Shown in pieces: positions 44,957-53,555 of a stretch of 64,000 nucleotides of DNA. The translations under genes and the position numbers were made by a program. Position 1 is the first letter of the stretch; every line of letters begins with the position of its first letter. Under the pieces are notes generated by a model. The model was not told the origin of the DNA. It made no database searches and saw only the letters and a list, made by a program, of their open reading frames with translations. Source of the stretch: Pseudomonas sp. HN11 (lineage in GTDB: Bacteria; Pseudomonadota; Gammaproteobacteria; Pseudomonadales; Pseudomonadaceae); NCBI RefSeq assembly GCF_021390155.1, contig NZ_CP089985.1, positions 1,747,001 through 1,811,000 of the forward strand, in the 5' to 3' direction.

Positions 44957-47470
44957 TCAACCCTCGCGCAGCACGGTCAGCGGGCTGGCATTCAGCGCGC
45001 GGCGGGTGCCGAACACACCGGCACCGCCGATCAGTACGGCACCGATCACCGGCAGTAGTAACAGCCAAGGGTGAGGGTGCCATGCCAGGTCGAACGCATA
45101 GCGGTACAACACAAAGGTCACCAACTCCGTCCCCAGTGCCGCCAGCAGCCCACTGACGGCCCCCAGCAAACCGAACTCGATACGCCTGGCCTTGACCAGC
45201 AGCTTGCGTTCGGCGCCCAGTGCGCGCAGCAGCGCCCCTTGACGGATGCGCTCGTCCAGGGTGGCTTGCAGGCCGGAGAACAGCACTGCCATGCCTGCCG
45301 CCAATACAAACAACAGCACATACTCCACCGCCAGGGTCACTTGGGCGAGGATGCTACGCAACTGCTCCAGCAGCGCCTCGACCTGCAGGATGGTCACCGC
45401 CGGGAAGGCCCGTGACAAGTCGACGATTTGTTGGTCATGTCCAGCTGCCAGGTAAAAGCTGGTCAGGTAGGTCGCTGGCAGGTCCTTCAAAGTGCCGGGC
45501 TGGAAAATCATGAAGAAGTTAGGCTGGAAGTTATCCCAATTGATGGTCCGCAGGCTGGTCACCCGCGCTTCACGATTTTCCCCGCCCACCGTGAACACCA
45601 AGTGGTCATCGAGCTTGAGCTTGAGGCTTTCCGCTACCTTGGCTTCAACAGACACGCCAGGAATTTCATCGGTGGGTTGCTGTGACCACCAAGAACCCGC
45701 GGTCAGGGCATTGCCCGGCGGCAGGTCGGCGGCCCACGTCAGACTCAGGTCGCGTTGTACTGCGCGGTCACCGCTGGAGTCTTTGCTCACTATCTCCTGC
45801 ACCGGTTCGCCGTTGATGCTGATCAGGCGACCTGGCACCACCGGGTACAGCGGCGCCGACTGCGCCTGCAGTTCCAGCAGCCGCGCGCCAAAGGCGTCCT
45901 TGTCGGCCGGCAGGATATTCAAGGCGAAGTAGTTGGGCGCGTCCTTGGGCAGCTGGTTTTGCCAGGTGTCGAGCAGCTCGCCACGCAGCAGGGCAATCAA
46001 GCCCATGGACAACAGGATCAAGCCAAATGCCAGGGACTGACCCGCCGCCGCCAGCGGATGGCGCAGCAGTTGGCCTAAGCCCAGGCGCCAAGGCAGGGAG
46101 GCGCGCGCCAGCAGGCGGCGCAGGCTTTGCAACAGCAGCAGGAGCAGGCCACCAAGGACCAGTGCAGCCACCACGCCGCCGCCGAGTAAGGCGAACGTCA
46201 GCACCAGGTCGAGGCTCAGGCGCCACATGATCAGGCCCAAGGCAAACAGCGCCGCGCCGTAGACCATCCAGGTACTGGAAGGGATCGGCAGCAGGTCGCG
46301 ACGCAAGACCCGCAGCGGTGGCACACGGCCCAGTGCGGCCAGCGGCGGCAGGGCGAAACCGGCGAGGGCGACCAACCCGGTGCCGATCCCGGCAATGGCC
46401 GGTAGCAGCCCGCCGGGGGGAACGTCCGACGGCAGCAGGTCGTGGAGGAAATAGAACAGGCCAAACTGCGCCAACCAGCCAAGTAAGGCGCCCGCAAGGC
46501 TTGCCAACAACCCGAGCGCGCTCAGTTGCAGGCTGAACAACCACATGGCTTCGCGTCGCGACAACCCCAGGCAGCGTAGCAGTGCACTGGCGTCGAAACG
46601 CCGGGTGGCGAAACGATTGGCCGACAGCGCCACGGCCACACCCGCCAGCAACACCGCGACCAGGCTCGCCATGTTCAGGTACCGCTCGGCCTTACCCAGG
46701 GCGCCACCGATTTGTTGGTTGCCGTCTCGTGAGTCCTGCAAGCGTTGGTTGGCGGCGAGCCCCGGCTTGACCAAGTCTCGGTAGGTTTGCAGCACGGTGC
46801 TGCCCTGCGGCCCGCGCCACAACTCGCGATAACTTACGCGGCTGCCGGGCTGCACCACACCGGTGGCGTCCAGGTCCGCGAGGTTGATCATCACCCTTGG
46901 CGTGAGGCTGTAGAAGTTGCCGGCACGGTCTGGCTCATACGTGAGCACGCGCGCCAGGCGCAGGGTCTTCATGCCCACATCGATGCTGTCGCCGACCTTG
47001 AGATCCAGTGCCGTCAGCAGCCGCGCTTCCACCCAGGCTTCACCGGGTTTCGGCCCGCCGCCTGGGGTTTCATCGCCAAAGGGCGCAGCCGCGCTTTTCA
47101 GTTCACCGCGCAGTGGGTATTGTTCGTTGACCGCCTTGATGCTGGAAAGCTGGATGCCGTTATCGGTGGCTATGACACTGGAGAACTCCACGACGCGGGC
47201 GTGATCCAGGCCCAGCTCGGTGCCGGACTGGATTTGCTCGGGACGCGCCGGTGAGCTGCCTTCGAGCACGAGGTCAGCGCCGAGGAACTCGGTGGCGCGC
47301 AACAGCATCGCGCCATTGAGGCGTGCACCGAAGTAACCGATAGCGGTGCTGGCGGCCACGGCTACCAGCAGGGCGAAGAACAACACGCGCAATTCGCCGG
47401 CGCGGGCATCGCGCAGTAATTGGCGCATGGCAAGGCTGAACAGACGCAACAGCGGCAAACGTGCCATCAA
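44957..47470 (-). CDS. ybbP: FtsX-like ABC transporter permease (YbbP type)
   Basis: An 837-aa inner-membrane protein with the YbbP layout: one N-terminal helix, a large periplasmic domain, then FtsX-type bundles of three helices, repeated, with the last bundle at the C-terminus (about residues 715-820). Features include [22 protein letters not shown] near the start and [32 protein letters not shown] (in parts) near the end. It pairs with the YbbA ATPase, whose stop overlaps its start by four bases. These systems resemble LolCDE/MacB and may act on envelope lipids or peptides; the substrate is not known. Confidence 0.9.
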   Translation of the reverse strand: MMARLPLLRLFSLAMRQLLRDARAGELRVLFFALLVAVAASTAIGYFGARLNGAMLLRATEFLGADLVLEGSSPARPEQIQSGTELGLDHARVVEFSSVIATDNGIQLSSIKAVNEQYPLRGELKSAAAPFGDETPGGGPKPGEAWVEARLLTALDLKVGDSIDVGMKTLRLARVLTYEPDRAGNFYSLTPRVMINLADLDATGVVQPGSRVSYRELWRGPQGSTVLQTYRDLVKPGLAANQRLQDSRDGNQQIGGALGKAERYLNMASLVAVLLAGVAVALSANRFATRRFDASALLRCLGLSRREAMWLFSLQLSALGLLASLAGALLGWLAQFGLFYFLHDLLPSDVPPGGLLPAIAGIGTGLVALAGFALPPLAALGRVPPLRVLRRDLLPIPSSTWMVYGAALFALGLIMWRLSLDLVLTFALLGGGVVAALVLGGLLLLLLQSLRRLLARASLPWRLGLGQLLRHPLAAAGQSLAFGLILLSMGLIALLRGELLDTWQNQLPKDAPNYFALNILPADKDAFGARLLELQAQSAPLYPVVPGRLISINGEPVQEIVSKDSSGDRAVQRDLSLTWAADLPPGNALTAGSWWSQQPTDEIPGVSVEAKVAESLKLKLDDHLVFTVGGENREARVTSLRTINWDNFQPNFFMIFQPGTLKDLPATYLTSFYLAAGHDQQIVDLSRAFPAVTILQVEALLEQLRSILAQVTLAVEYVLLFVLAAGMAVLFSGLQATLDERIRQGALLRALGAERKLLVKARRIEFGLLGAVSGLLAALGTELVTFVLYRYAFDLAWHPHPWLLLLPVIGAVLIGGAGVFGTRRALNASPLTVLREG

Positions 47471-48150
47471 GGCTCCAGGGGGGCGACCATCAGGCCGGCT
47501 TCAAGGCGGATCAGGCGTCGGCAACGGTGGGCCAGGCGCTCGTCGTGGGTGACCAACACCAAAGTCGTGCCGCTTTCTTTGTTGAGTTCGAACAGCAGGT
47601 CGCTGATGCGCTCGCCGGTGTGGCTGTCGAGGTTGCCAGTGGGTTCATCGGCAAACAGCACGTCAGGCTCCGCGGCAAAGGCGCGGGCAATCGCCACCCG
47701 TTGCTGCTCGCCACCGGAGAGTTGGCGCGGCGAGTGGGTGAGGCGCTGGCCCAGGCCTACGCGTTCCAGCAGGTGCCGGGCGCGTTCGCGGGCGTCTTTG
47801 CGGCCGTCCAGTTCTAGCGGGAGCATGACGTTTTCCAGCGCGTTAAGGCTGTCGAGCAGTTGGAACGACTGGAACACGAAGCCCACGTGCTCGGCACGGA
47901 TGCGTGCTCGCTGGTCTTCGTCGAGGGTGCTGAGGGCTTGCCCGGCGAGGGTGACTTCGCCGCTGCTGGGCAGGTCGAGGCCAGCCAGCAAGCCGAGGAG
48001 GGTGGATTTACCGGAACCGGAGCTGCCGACGATAGCCAGGCTATCGCCCTTGTTCAGTTCCAGGCTCAGTTCGTGCAGGATAGTCAGTTCACCTTCCGCG
48101 CTGGGAACCACTTTGCTAAGGTTCCGCGCGGTGAGAATGCTTGCGCCCAT
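47467..48150 (-). CDS. ybbA: ABC transporter ATP-binding protein (YbbA type)
   Basis: A 227-aa ATPase of the LolD/MacB family. Walker A is [12 protein letters not shown] (near residues 42-53), signature [15 protein letters not shown] (near 145-159), Walker [14 protein letters not shown]. All motifs are canonical, unlike the GldA-like ATPase at 42 kb. The start at 48150 is chosen because the upstream open frame enters the tesA gene. The operon order ybbA then ybbP is usual. Its start codon is 10 bp from that of the divergent tesA gene. Confidence 0.92.
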   Translation of the reverse strand: MGASILTARNLSKVVPSAEGELTILHELSLELNKGDSLAIVGSSGSGKSTLLGLLAGLDLPSSGEVTLAGQALSTLDEDQRARIRAEHVGFVFQSFQLLDSLNALENVMLPLELDGRKDARERARHLLERVGLGQRLTHSPRQLSGGEQQRVAIARAFAAEPDVLFADEPTGNLDSHTGERISDLLFELNKESGTTLVLVTHDERLAHRCRRLIRLEAGLMVAPLEP

Positions 48151-48160
48151 GGAGAATCCG

Positions 48161-48766
48161 ATGCGAATGTGGTTTGTGAGTGCTGCCCTGGCCTTGATGT
48201 GCATGGCCCAGAACGCAGCGGCGGGTACAGTCCTGATCGTTGGCGATAGTATCAGTGCCGGTTTCGGCCTGGATACCAGCAAAGGGTGGGTTGCCCTGTT
48301 GCAGCAACGGCTCAAGAGGGAAGGTTTCGACGATAAAGTGGTCAATGCTTCCATCAGCGGCGATACCAGTGCCGGAGGCCTGGCGCGGCTGCCGGCGGCG
48401 CTTGCAGAGCATAAGCCGGACGTGGTGGTGATCGAGTTGGGCGGCAACGACGGCTTGCGTGGACAGCCACCCGCGCAATTGCAACAAAATCTTGCGTCGA
48501 TGATCGATCAGTCCAAGGCGGGCGGGGCCAAGGTGTTGCTGTTGGGGATGCAGTTACCCCCCAATTATGGCCCGCGATACACCACTGCGTTTGCCGAGGT
48601 CTATGGTGTGTTGGCCAAGCAGAAAAACGTCCCGCTGGTGCCGTTTTTCCTCGATGGCGTGGGCGGGCATCCGGAACTGATGCAGGCCGATCAACTGCAT
48701 CCGGCGGTCGGCGCCCAAGGCAAGTTGCTGGAAAATGTCTGGCCGACGTTAAAACCGCTGCTATGA
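48161..48766 (+). CDS. tesA: TesA/arylesterase family SGNH hydrolase
   Basis: A 201-aa periplasmic lipase/esterase with signal peptide [25 protein letters not shown] blocks are complete: GDSISAGFG (nucleophile Ser in block I), the Gly of [19 protein letters not shown] and the [11 protein letters not shown]sp-His pair near the C-terminus. TesA in E. coli is a multifunctional thioesterase/lysophospholipase. GGAG lies six bases before the ATG at 48161. The gene is divergent from ybbA with a very short gap, so the two promoters must overlap the start of the other gene. Confidence 0.92.
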   Translation: MRMWFVSAALALMCMAQNAAAGTVLIVGDSISAGFGLDTSKGWVALLQQRLKREGFDDKVVNASISGDTSAGGLARLPAALAEHKPDVVVIELGGNDGLRGQPPAQLQQNLASMIDQSKAGGAKVLLLGMQLPPNYGPRYTTAFAEVYGVLAKQKNVPLVPFFLDGVGGHPELMQADQLHPAVGAQGKLLENVWPTLKPLL

Positions 48767-48824
48767 CGCTTTTCTACCGGCAGGCTTTCGGCTAAGGTGG
48801 CGCCCCCCCGATTTGGAGCCCCTG

Positions 48825-49118
48825 ATGTCGCGTCCTGCCTGGTCCCTGTTTAACTACCAACTGATCGAGCCGGACGAGCAGCTGGATCTGTTCGCCTGTC
48901 AGGAAGTGCGGGTGCATCTGGTGGCGCGTCAATTGGAATTGGGCGGCTCCATTGATCGCACGCTGTGCGGTACATTATTGCCTGCGCAACCGCGTTGGTC
49001 GCGGGTCGACCGTTCGATCTTTCAGGACCAGCGCCTGTGCCCTTTGTGTCGTGCGATACTAGAGTCCCAGAAGCGTGGCACGCCGCCGATCTGGCCGGAG
49101 CTGCGTTTCGAGCTTTAG
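48825..49118 (+). CDS. Hypothetical 97-aa protein with CPLC motif
   Basis: A small cytoplasmic-type protein (MSRPAWSLFNYQLIEPDEQ onward) with Cys residues near positions 25, 46 and in CPLC near 73, suggesting a metal or redox site. No known domain is recognised. The ATG at 48825 follows GGAG at nine bases (an upstream in-frame ATG at 48813 is part of the same site). It lies 58 bp after tesA and could be read from its transcript. Confidence 0.7.
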   Translation: MSRPAWSLFNYQLIEPDEQLDLFACQEVRVHLVARQLELGGSIDRTLCGTLLPAQPRWSRVDRSIFQDQRLCPLCRAILESQKRGTPPIWPELRFEL

Positions 49119-49190
49119 ATGCAGCTGCAAGCTTCAAGCTATAAGCTGTAAGCTAGCGGCTGAAAGCCTGCGGCTTGTCGCTCGCCTTTA
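49119..49190. repeat. AGCTT-rich degenerate repeat
   Basis: The gap between the CPLC gene and the L,D-transpeptidase gene carries serial imperfect copies of AAGCT (AGCTGCAAGCTTCAAGCT, then AAGCTGTAAGCT and GCGGCTTG). Such stretches are common between Pseudomonas genes; each copy is partly self-complementary. It ends shortly before the ribosome-binding site of the next gene. Confidence 0.55.
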
Positions 49191-49222
49191 ACCTACCCGT
49201 CGTTCTGCGAAGGATTTTCCGG

Positions 49223-50191
49223 ATGTTGTCGCGCCTTTCCGTCGTCACCTGCTGCCTGTCCCTTGCTGCACTTTGTGCCGCCGGTTCTGCTTCAGCCCTG
49301 CAGTTGCCCTTGCCGCCACCGGGTGAGGACATTGTCGGTCAGGTCCAGGTGATCAAGGCCAAGTACGAAGACACCTTTGCCGACCTGGGCACCACCTATG
49401 ACCTGGGTTACTCGGAGATGGTCGCCGCCAACCCCGGCGTGGATGCTTGGTTGCCGGGCGCTGGCACCGAGATCGTGCTGCCGACGCGTTTCATCCTGCC
49501 GCCGGGCCCGCGCGAAGGCATTGTGATCAACCTGGCGGAATACCGGCTTTATTACTTCCCCAAGGGCCAGAACGTGGTCTACACGTTCCCGCTGGGGATC
49601 GGTCGTGAAGGCTGGGGGTCGCCAATCGCCCACACCAGCATCATTGCCAAGACACCCAACCCGACCTGGACTCCTCCCGCGTCGATCAAGGCCGAGCACG
49701 CCGCCAACGGTGATCCGCTGCCCAACGTGGTACCGGCCGGGCCGGACAACCCGCTGGGTCCGTTCAAGTTCACCCTGGGCACGCCGGGTTACTTGATCCA
49801 TGGCTCCAACATGAAATTTGGTATCGGAACGCGTACAAGCCACGGCTGCTTCCGCATGTTCAACAACAACGTGCTGGAGATGGCGGGCATGGTGCCGGTG
49901 GGGACATCAGTGCGCATCATCAACGATGCCTACAAGTTCGGTCGCAGTGGTGGCAAGGTTTATCTTGAAGCACATACGCCGCTCAATGATGACGGAACGC
50001 CGTCGGTGGTCGACAAGCACACTGCAGTGATCAACGCCTTGCTGAAGCGTGAAGACTTGGCCAACCAATTGCGCGTGAACTGGGACCAGGTGCGCGACGT
50101 CGTCGCGGCGGAAGACGGCTTGCCGACGGAAATCGGCGTGCCTGGCGCAGCCTCGGTAGCCGCGAGCGCACCGATCGACCTGCAGCAGTAA
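49223..50191 (+). CDS. L,D-transpeptidase with LysM domain (ErfK/YbiS/YcfS/YnhG family)
   Basis: A 322-aa exported enzyme. Signal peptide MLSRLSVVTCCLSLAALCAAGSASA, then a LysM-like peptidoglycan-binding segment ending VLPTRFILPP (about residues 40-93) and the YkuD catalytic domain with HGSNMKFGIG and SHGCFRM (catalytic Cys near 214). It may attach Braun-type lipoprotein to peptidoglycan or make 3-3 cross-links. The OprI gene directly downstream (convergent) encodes a lipoprotein with C-terminal Lys, a plausible substrate. The ATG has AAGGA eight bases upstream. Confidence 0.93.
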   Translation: MLSRLSVVTCCLSLAALCAAGSASALQLPLPPPGEDIVGQVQVIKAKYEDTFADLGTTYDLGYSEMVAANPGVDAWLPGAGTEIVLPTRFILPPGPREGIVINLAEYRLYYFPKGQNVVYTFPLGIGREGWGSPIAHTSIIAKTPNPTWTPPASIKAEHAANGDPLPNVVPAGPDNPLGPFKFTLGTPGYLIHGSNMKFGIGTRTSHGCFRMFNNNVLEMAGMVPVGTSVRIINDAYKFGRSGGKVYLEAHTPLNDDGTPSVVDKHTAVINALLKREDLANQLRVNWDQVRDVVAAEDGLPTEIGVPGAASVAASAPIDLQQ

Positions 50192-50206
50192 CACGGTTCG
50201 ATCAAC

Positions 50207-50227
50207 AGCCCGCTACGGCGGGCTTTT
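50207..50227 (+). terminator. Rho-independent terminator of the L,D-transpeptidase gene
   Basis: AGCCCGC, loop TACG, GCGGGCT and TTTT, beginning 15 bp after the stop codon. Confidence 0.8.
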
Positions 50228-50261
50228 CATTGCCCGCGATTCGCGCACAAACCCCAGGCAA

Positions 50262-50292
50262 TAAAAAAGCCGACCCATAAATGGATCGGCTT
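50262..50292 (-). terminator. Rho-independent terminator of oprI
   Basis: On the minus strand AAGCCGATCCAT, short loop, ATGGGTCGGCTT (one G-T mismatch) and a run of six T residues, 21 bp past the oprI stop codon. Confidence 0.85.
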
Positions 50293-50313
50293 GATAACAA
50301 CCCCGAGGGATTA

Positions 50314-50565
50314 TTACTTGCGGCTAGCTTTTTCAAGCATACGCAGTGCGCGCTCGTTAGCTTCGTCAGCAGTCTGTTGTGCTTTTTGAGCAGCAGCCAG
50401 AGCTTCATCAGCTTTACGGTAGGCTTCGTCTGCACGAGCCTGGGAGCGAGCTGCTGCGTCTTCAGTTGCAGTCAGACGTGCTTCGGTTTCTTTGGAGACG
50501 CTGCTGCAACCGGTAGCCAGAACTGCGGCCAGAGCCAGTGCAGAGAATTTCAGAACGTTGTTCAT
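50314..50565 (-). CDS. oprI: OprI, major outer-membrane lipoprotein
   Basis: An 83-aa protein. Lipobox ATGC follows a hydrophobic signal ([20 protein letters not shown]), the mature chain is an uninterrupted heptad helix rich in Ala, Glu and Gln (about residues 24-80), and the last residue is the Lys that links Lpp-type proteins to peptidoglycan. Family knowledge makes it one of the most abundant proteins in Pseudomonas. The ATG at 50565 follows AGGGGAACACG. The gap upstream should hold a strong promoter, not resolved by eye. Confidence 0.95.
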   Translation of the reverse strand: MNNVLKFSALALAAVLATGCSSVSKETEARLTATEDAAARSQARADEAYRKADEALAAAQKAQQTADEANERALRMLEKASRK

Positions 50566-51179
50566 CGTGTTCCCCTTCAAGGACTTTCTATTAGATGGCT
50601 AGTTCGCCCAGAGTGAGCTAAGAGCCGGCGTACATACTACCCATTACTTGTAGTAAGTAAACTGACGTAGCGCAAGAAGCAAAAAAAATTCTCGTGCCGC
50701 ATCTATTTTGGCTAATCTTTTGGAGGTTTGTATAAAAACCGTCCAGTTTTTTTCAATCAGGCGAAAATTGGATCCAGGCTGAAAGGGCCGGCCCGCATAT
50801 GTTAAGCCTTGTAAACAGATGAAAATTTATATATCCACGCTGACACTTACGTTCAGCCTGGCTTTGCTTTGTCTTGCATCTTTTATGCATGTAGAGGTGA
50901 CTTTAAGAGCCCCTGTTCGTCTTAAGGTTCAACTGCCGGCAATGTTCAGGCTTTCGATCCCTGGTTGATCGGAGCCCTTTCTATATCCGCCAGCGGCGGG
51001 GATGACGAGTGCGCCTTGAGCAATTTCAGGATTGGTGCCTACTATTATTCCCTACGGCTGGTTGTAAGCGCTCAGGGTTTTCTCGATGTCGAAACCGGCA
51101 CGGGGTGGCGCAGAGGTTCCTTCGCCGGAAAAACATCGGTAAGGTAGGGGTCAGAAACCAAGACCCGCGAGGAGTAGTG
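50566..51179. other. 614-bp region upstream of oprI with a possible small ORF
   Basis: It should contain the oprI promoter and that of the GNAT gene. A 49-codon rightward ORF (50819-50968) has a hydrophobic start (MKIYISTLTLTFSLALLCLA) that looks like a signal or membrane helix. It lacks a Shine-Dalgarno sequence, so I leave it as a candidate. The region is AT-richer than the flanks and holds a T-rich stretch near 50720-50755. I recognised no known small RNA. Confidence 0.4.
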
Positions 51180-51461
51180 ATGAGCGAGGCGTTGTCCATC
51201 CACCATGACCAGGCTGGTCATCAGTTCGAGACCAATGTGGACGGTCATCGTGCCTATCTGACCTATATGGACCTCGGCAAACAGACCCTGGATATCTATC
51301 GCACCTTCGTGCCCAATGCACTGCGGGGCCGTGGTATTGCGGCGGCATTGACCGAGGAAGCCTTGAAGTTCGCCGAAGAGGCAGGCTACACGGTGATCCC
51401 GTCCTGCTCCTATGTCGAACGCTACATGGAGCGCCACCAGCGCCATGCCGCGAAGCTGTAA
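51180..51461 (+). CDS. GNAT-related small acetyltransferase (Acetyltransf_CG / YjdJ-like)
   Basis: A 93-aa minimal GCN5-related protein. It has RAYLTYMDLGKQTLDIYRTFVP, then NALRGRGIAAALTEEALKFAEEAGYTVIPSCSYVERYM, the shortened acetyl-CoA binding pattern (R/Q-x-x-G-x-G/A) and C-terminal strand of the family. GGAG six bases before the ATG fixes the start; longer frames upstream would overlap the promoter area. Substrate unknown. It converges with the DAHP synthase gene. Confidence 0.82.
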   Translation: MSEALSIHHDQAGHQFETNVDGHRAYLTYMDLGKQTLDIYRTFVPNALRGRGIAAALTEEALKFAEEAGYTVIPSCSYVERYMERHQRHAAKL

Positions 51462-51479
51462 ACCGTAAACAGCAGTATG

Positions 51480-51508
51480 AAAAACGCCGGGCTTAGCCCG
51501 GCGTTTTT
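51480..51508. terminator. Bidirectional terminator
   Basis: AAAAACGCCGGGC, loop TTA, GCCCGGCGTTTTT: a perfect 13-bp stem with A/T tails on both sides, ideal for the convergent GNAT and DAHP synthase genes. Confidence 0.88.
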
Positions 51509-51527
51509 GTGTGCGCTCGATACAGAT

Positions 51528-52604
51528 TCAGGTGCGTTTGCGCTTAGGCAATACGTCCTTGAGCTTGGCATGCATGCTGCGCAGGGTGTTTTCGGTGGCG
51601 GACCAGTCGATGCAGGCATCGGTGATCGACACGCCATACTGCAAGTCGGCCAGATCTTTTGGAATCGCCTGGCAACCCCAGTTCAGGTGGCTCTCGACCA
51701 TCAGGCCGATGATCGATTGGTTGCCTTCCAGGATCTGGTTGGCGACGTTTTCCATCACCAGCGGCTGCAGGGCCGGGTCCTTGTTGGAGTTGGCGTGGCT
51801 GCAGTCGACCATGATGTTCGGCTTGATCTTGGCCTTGCTCAGCGCCTGCTCGCACAGGGCAACGCTGACCGAATCATAGTTGGGCTTGCCGTTACCGCCG
51901 CGCAATACCACGTGACCGTAGGCGTTGCCCTTGGTGGTGACGATGGACACGCCACCTTCCTGGTTGATACCCAGGAAACGGTGCGGGCTGGAGACCGACT
52001 GCAGCGCGTTGATCGCCACGGTCAGGCCGCCGTCGGTGCCGTTCTTGAAGCCCACGGCCGAGGAGAGGCCGGACGCCATTTCGCGGTGAGTCTGGGATTC
52101 GGTGGTACGTGCGCCGATGGCCGACCAGCTGATAAGGTCCTGCAGGTACTGCGGAGAGATCGGGTCGAGCGCTTCGGTGGCGGTGGGCAGGCCCATCTCG
52201 GCCAGGTCCAGCAGCAACTGACGACCGATGTGCAAGCCGTCCTGGATCTTGAACGAGTCGTCCAGGTACGGGTCGTTGATCAAGCCTTTCCAGCCGACGG
52301 TGGTACGCGGTTTTTCGAAATAGACGCGCATCACCAGGTAGAGCGTGTCGGACACTTCCGCCGCCAGCACTTTGAGGCGCTCGGCGTACTCGTGGGCAGC
52401 CTTGAGGTCGTGGATCGAGCAAGGCCCGATGACGACGAACAGGCGGTGGTCGGTGCCGTCGAGAATATTACGGATGACTTCGCGGCCCTTGGTGACTGTC
52501 TGCAGGGCAGCGTCGCTCAAAGGGATTTCGCGCTTGAGCTGATCGGGTGTGATCAGGGTCTCGTTGGATTCGACGTTTAGGTCATTGATCGGTAAATCAG
52601 CCAT
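51528..52604 (-). CDS. 3-deoxy-7-phosphoheptulonate synthase (class I, AroFGH family)
   Basis: A 358-aa DAHP synthase, first enzyme of the shikimate pathway (phosphoenolpyruvate plus erythrose 4-phosphate). Motifs: VVIGPCSIHD (metal Cys, near 58-67), KPRTTVGWKG, GARTTESQTHRE, VDCSHANSNKD and a C-terminal DACIDW metal-ligand Asp. The length is normal for the class. The start at 52604 (MADLPINDLNV) fits the family; the frame continues upstream into non-coding DNA. Which aromatic amino acid inhibits it is not safely read here, so no isozyme letter is given. Confidence 0.93.
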   Translation of the reverse strand: MADLPINDLNVESNETLITPDQLKREIPLSDAALQTVTKGREVIRNILDGTDHRLFVVIGPCSIHDLKAAHEYAERLKVLAAEVSDTLYLVMRVYFEKPRTTVGWKGLINDPYLDDSFKIQDGLHIGRQLLLDLAEMGLPTATEALDPISPQYLQDLISWSAIGARTTESQTHREMASGLSSAVGFKNGTDGGLTVAINALQSVSSPHRFLGINQEGGVSIVTTKGNAYGHVVLRGGNGKPNYDSVSVALCEQALSKAKIKPNIMVDCSHANSNKDPALQPLVMENVANQILEGNQSIIGLMVESHLNWGCQAIPKDLADLQYGVSITDACIDWSATENTLRSMHAKLKDVLPKRKRT

Positions 52605-52735
52605 CGTGTTACTCGTCAGGGTCACGGGTGCCGGCCGCCAGCCATCCCCGTGCGGCGGAGCACAGCATGATTTGAATGCAGGGGGGAAGAACCTTAGCGC
52701 GTAACACGGGCCCGCGACAATGGGCAAAGCCCGCT

Positions 52736-53170
52736 TTAATCCGGTGCCGGCGCCACAAAGGCCTCATGGGAGAACTCGCTGGCATGGCGCGATACCCATT
52801 CACGGGCCAGTTCCTCGAGTTGCTGGGGAGTAGGTTCGGCGTCTTCGTGCTGGCGGCAGTAGCGCTCTATCCTGCATGCTTGCTCACCCATTCGCGCACC
52901 GAACAGCGCATGTTCATCGGTAAACGAGACGCCGATGCGGTAGCCGTTATCCACCTTGCGGCACCATGCCACGTAGCCCGGATACCGCGCACTGGCACCC
53001 AGGGAAGGGATATGCAGATCAACCGCCGTGCCTTCGCGCCAGGCGCGCGGCCAATGGCAGGCGACGCCGCCCATGCCGGCAGTGTGCAGGCGTTGACGGG
53101 GAATAGCAGGGGAGGGGCGTTGGATTAACTCGACGGCGACATCATCAGGGTGAGGTAAAAAACGACCCAT
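52736..53170 (-). CDS. PilZ domain protein
   Basis: A 144-aa protein consistent with the PilZ fold: an N-terminal MGRFLPHPDDVAVELIQRPSPAIPRQRLHTAGMGG with a basic switch-like stretch (RQRLHTAG), and a beta barrel with DLHIPSLGASARYPGYVAWC and YRIGVSFTDE. The canonical RxxxR and D/NxSxxG motifs are only partly kept, so cyclic-di-GMP binding is uncertain. GGAG nine bases upstream supports the start. Its ATG shares bases with the start codon of the divergent thioredoxin-like gene. Confidence 0.78.
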   Translation of the reverse strand: MGRFLPHPDDVAVELIQRPSPAIPRQRLHTAGMGGVACHWPRAWREGTAVDLHIPSLGASARYPGYVAWCRKVDNGYRIGVSFTDEHALFGARMGEQACRIERYCRQHEDAEPTPQQLEELAREWVSRHASEFSHEAFVAPAPD

Positions 53171-53555
53171 GTACACGGACTCCGAGCACCGTCCAATTGA
53201 CGGCGGTGGCAGCAGTATAGTGAAGGAACTGGAATTGACCGACCTGGATATTGACCAGCAATTGCTGGGATTGCCAGGTATTTCGCTCGTGGTGTTTACC
53301 AGCGTAGGCTGCTCCAGTTGCCGCTGGGCACGCCAGCAACTGCCCGGCTGGCCGTTGCCGGTGGACCGCGTGTGCTGGGTAGATGCCGGGCACAACGGGG
53401 GTGCGGTCGAACGCTACCAGATCTTTCATTTGCCGGCGTTGTTCATGGTGTGCGAGGGTCAATTCCTCGGGCAATTACAGACGCGTCTTACATGTACTGA
53501 CCTGAACGACGCCATTCAACAAGCGCTTACCCGCACTCCAGAGGATCTGCCATGA
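53169..53555 (+). CDS. Thioredoxin-like protein
   Basis: A 128-aa thioredoxin-fold protein with the dithiol CSSC in SVGCSSCRWARQQL (near residues 46-59) and the cis-Pro HLPALFMVCEGQFLG near 87-101. The redox pair is Cys-Ser-Ser-Cys rather than CGPC, which would change its potential. The start is uncertain: ATG 53169 lies in the PilZ promoter region, while GTG 53220 or TTG 53235 (AAGGA seven bases before) are also possible. It overlaps panE by four bases. Confidence 0.75.
   Translation: MYTDSEHRPIDGGGSSIVKELELTDLDIDQQLLGLPGISLVVFTSVGCSSCRWARQQLPGWPLPVDRVCWVDAGHNGGAVERYQIFHLPALFMVCEGQFLGQLQTRLTCTDLNDAIQQALTRTPEDLP

Noticed and set aside
47420..48766. 448-aa tesA reading with a long Ser/Arg-rich N-terminus
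   Set aside because: The extension is antisense to ybbA; the signal peptide and GGAG place the start at 48161.
51009..51461. 150-aa GNAT reading from 51009
   Set aside because: The added N-terminus has no conserved residues and the strong GAGGAG before 51180 decides the shorter start.
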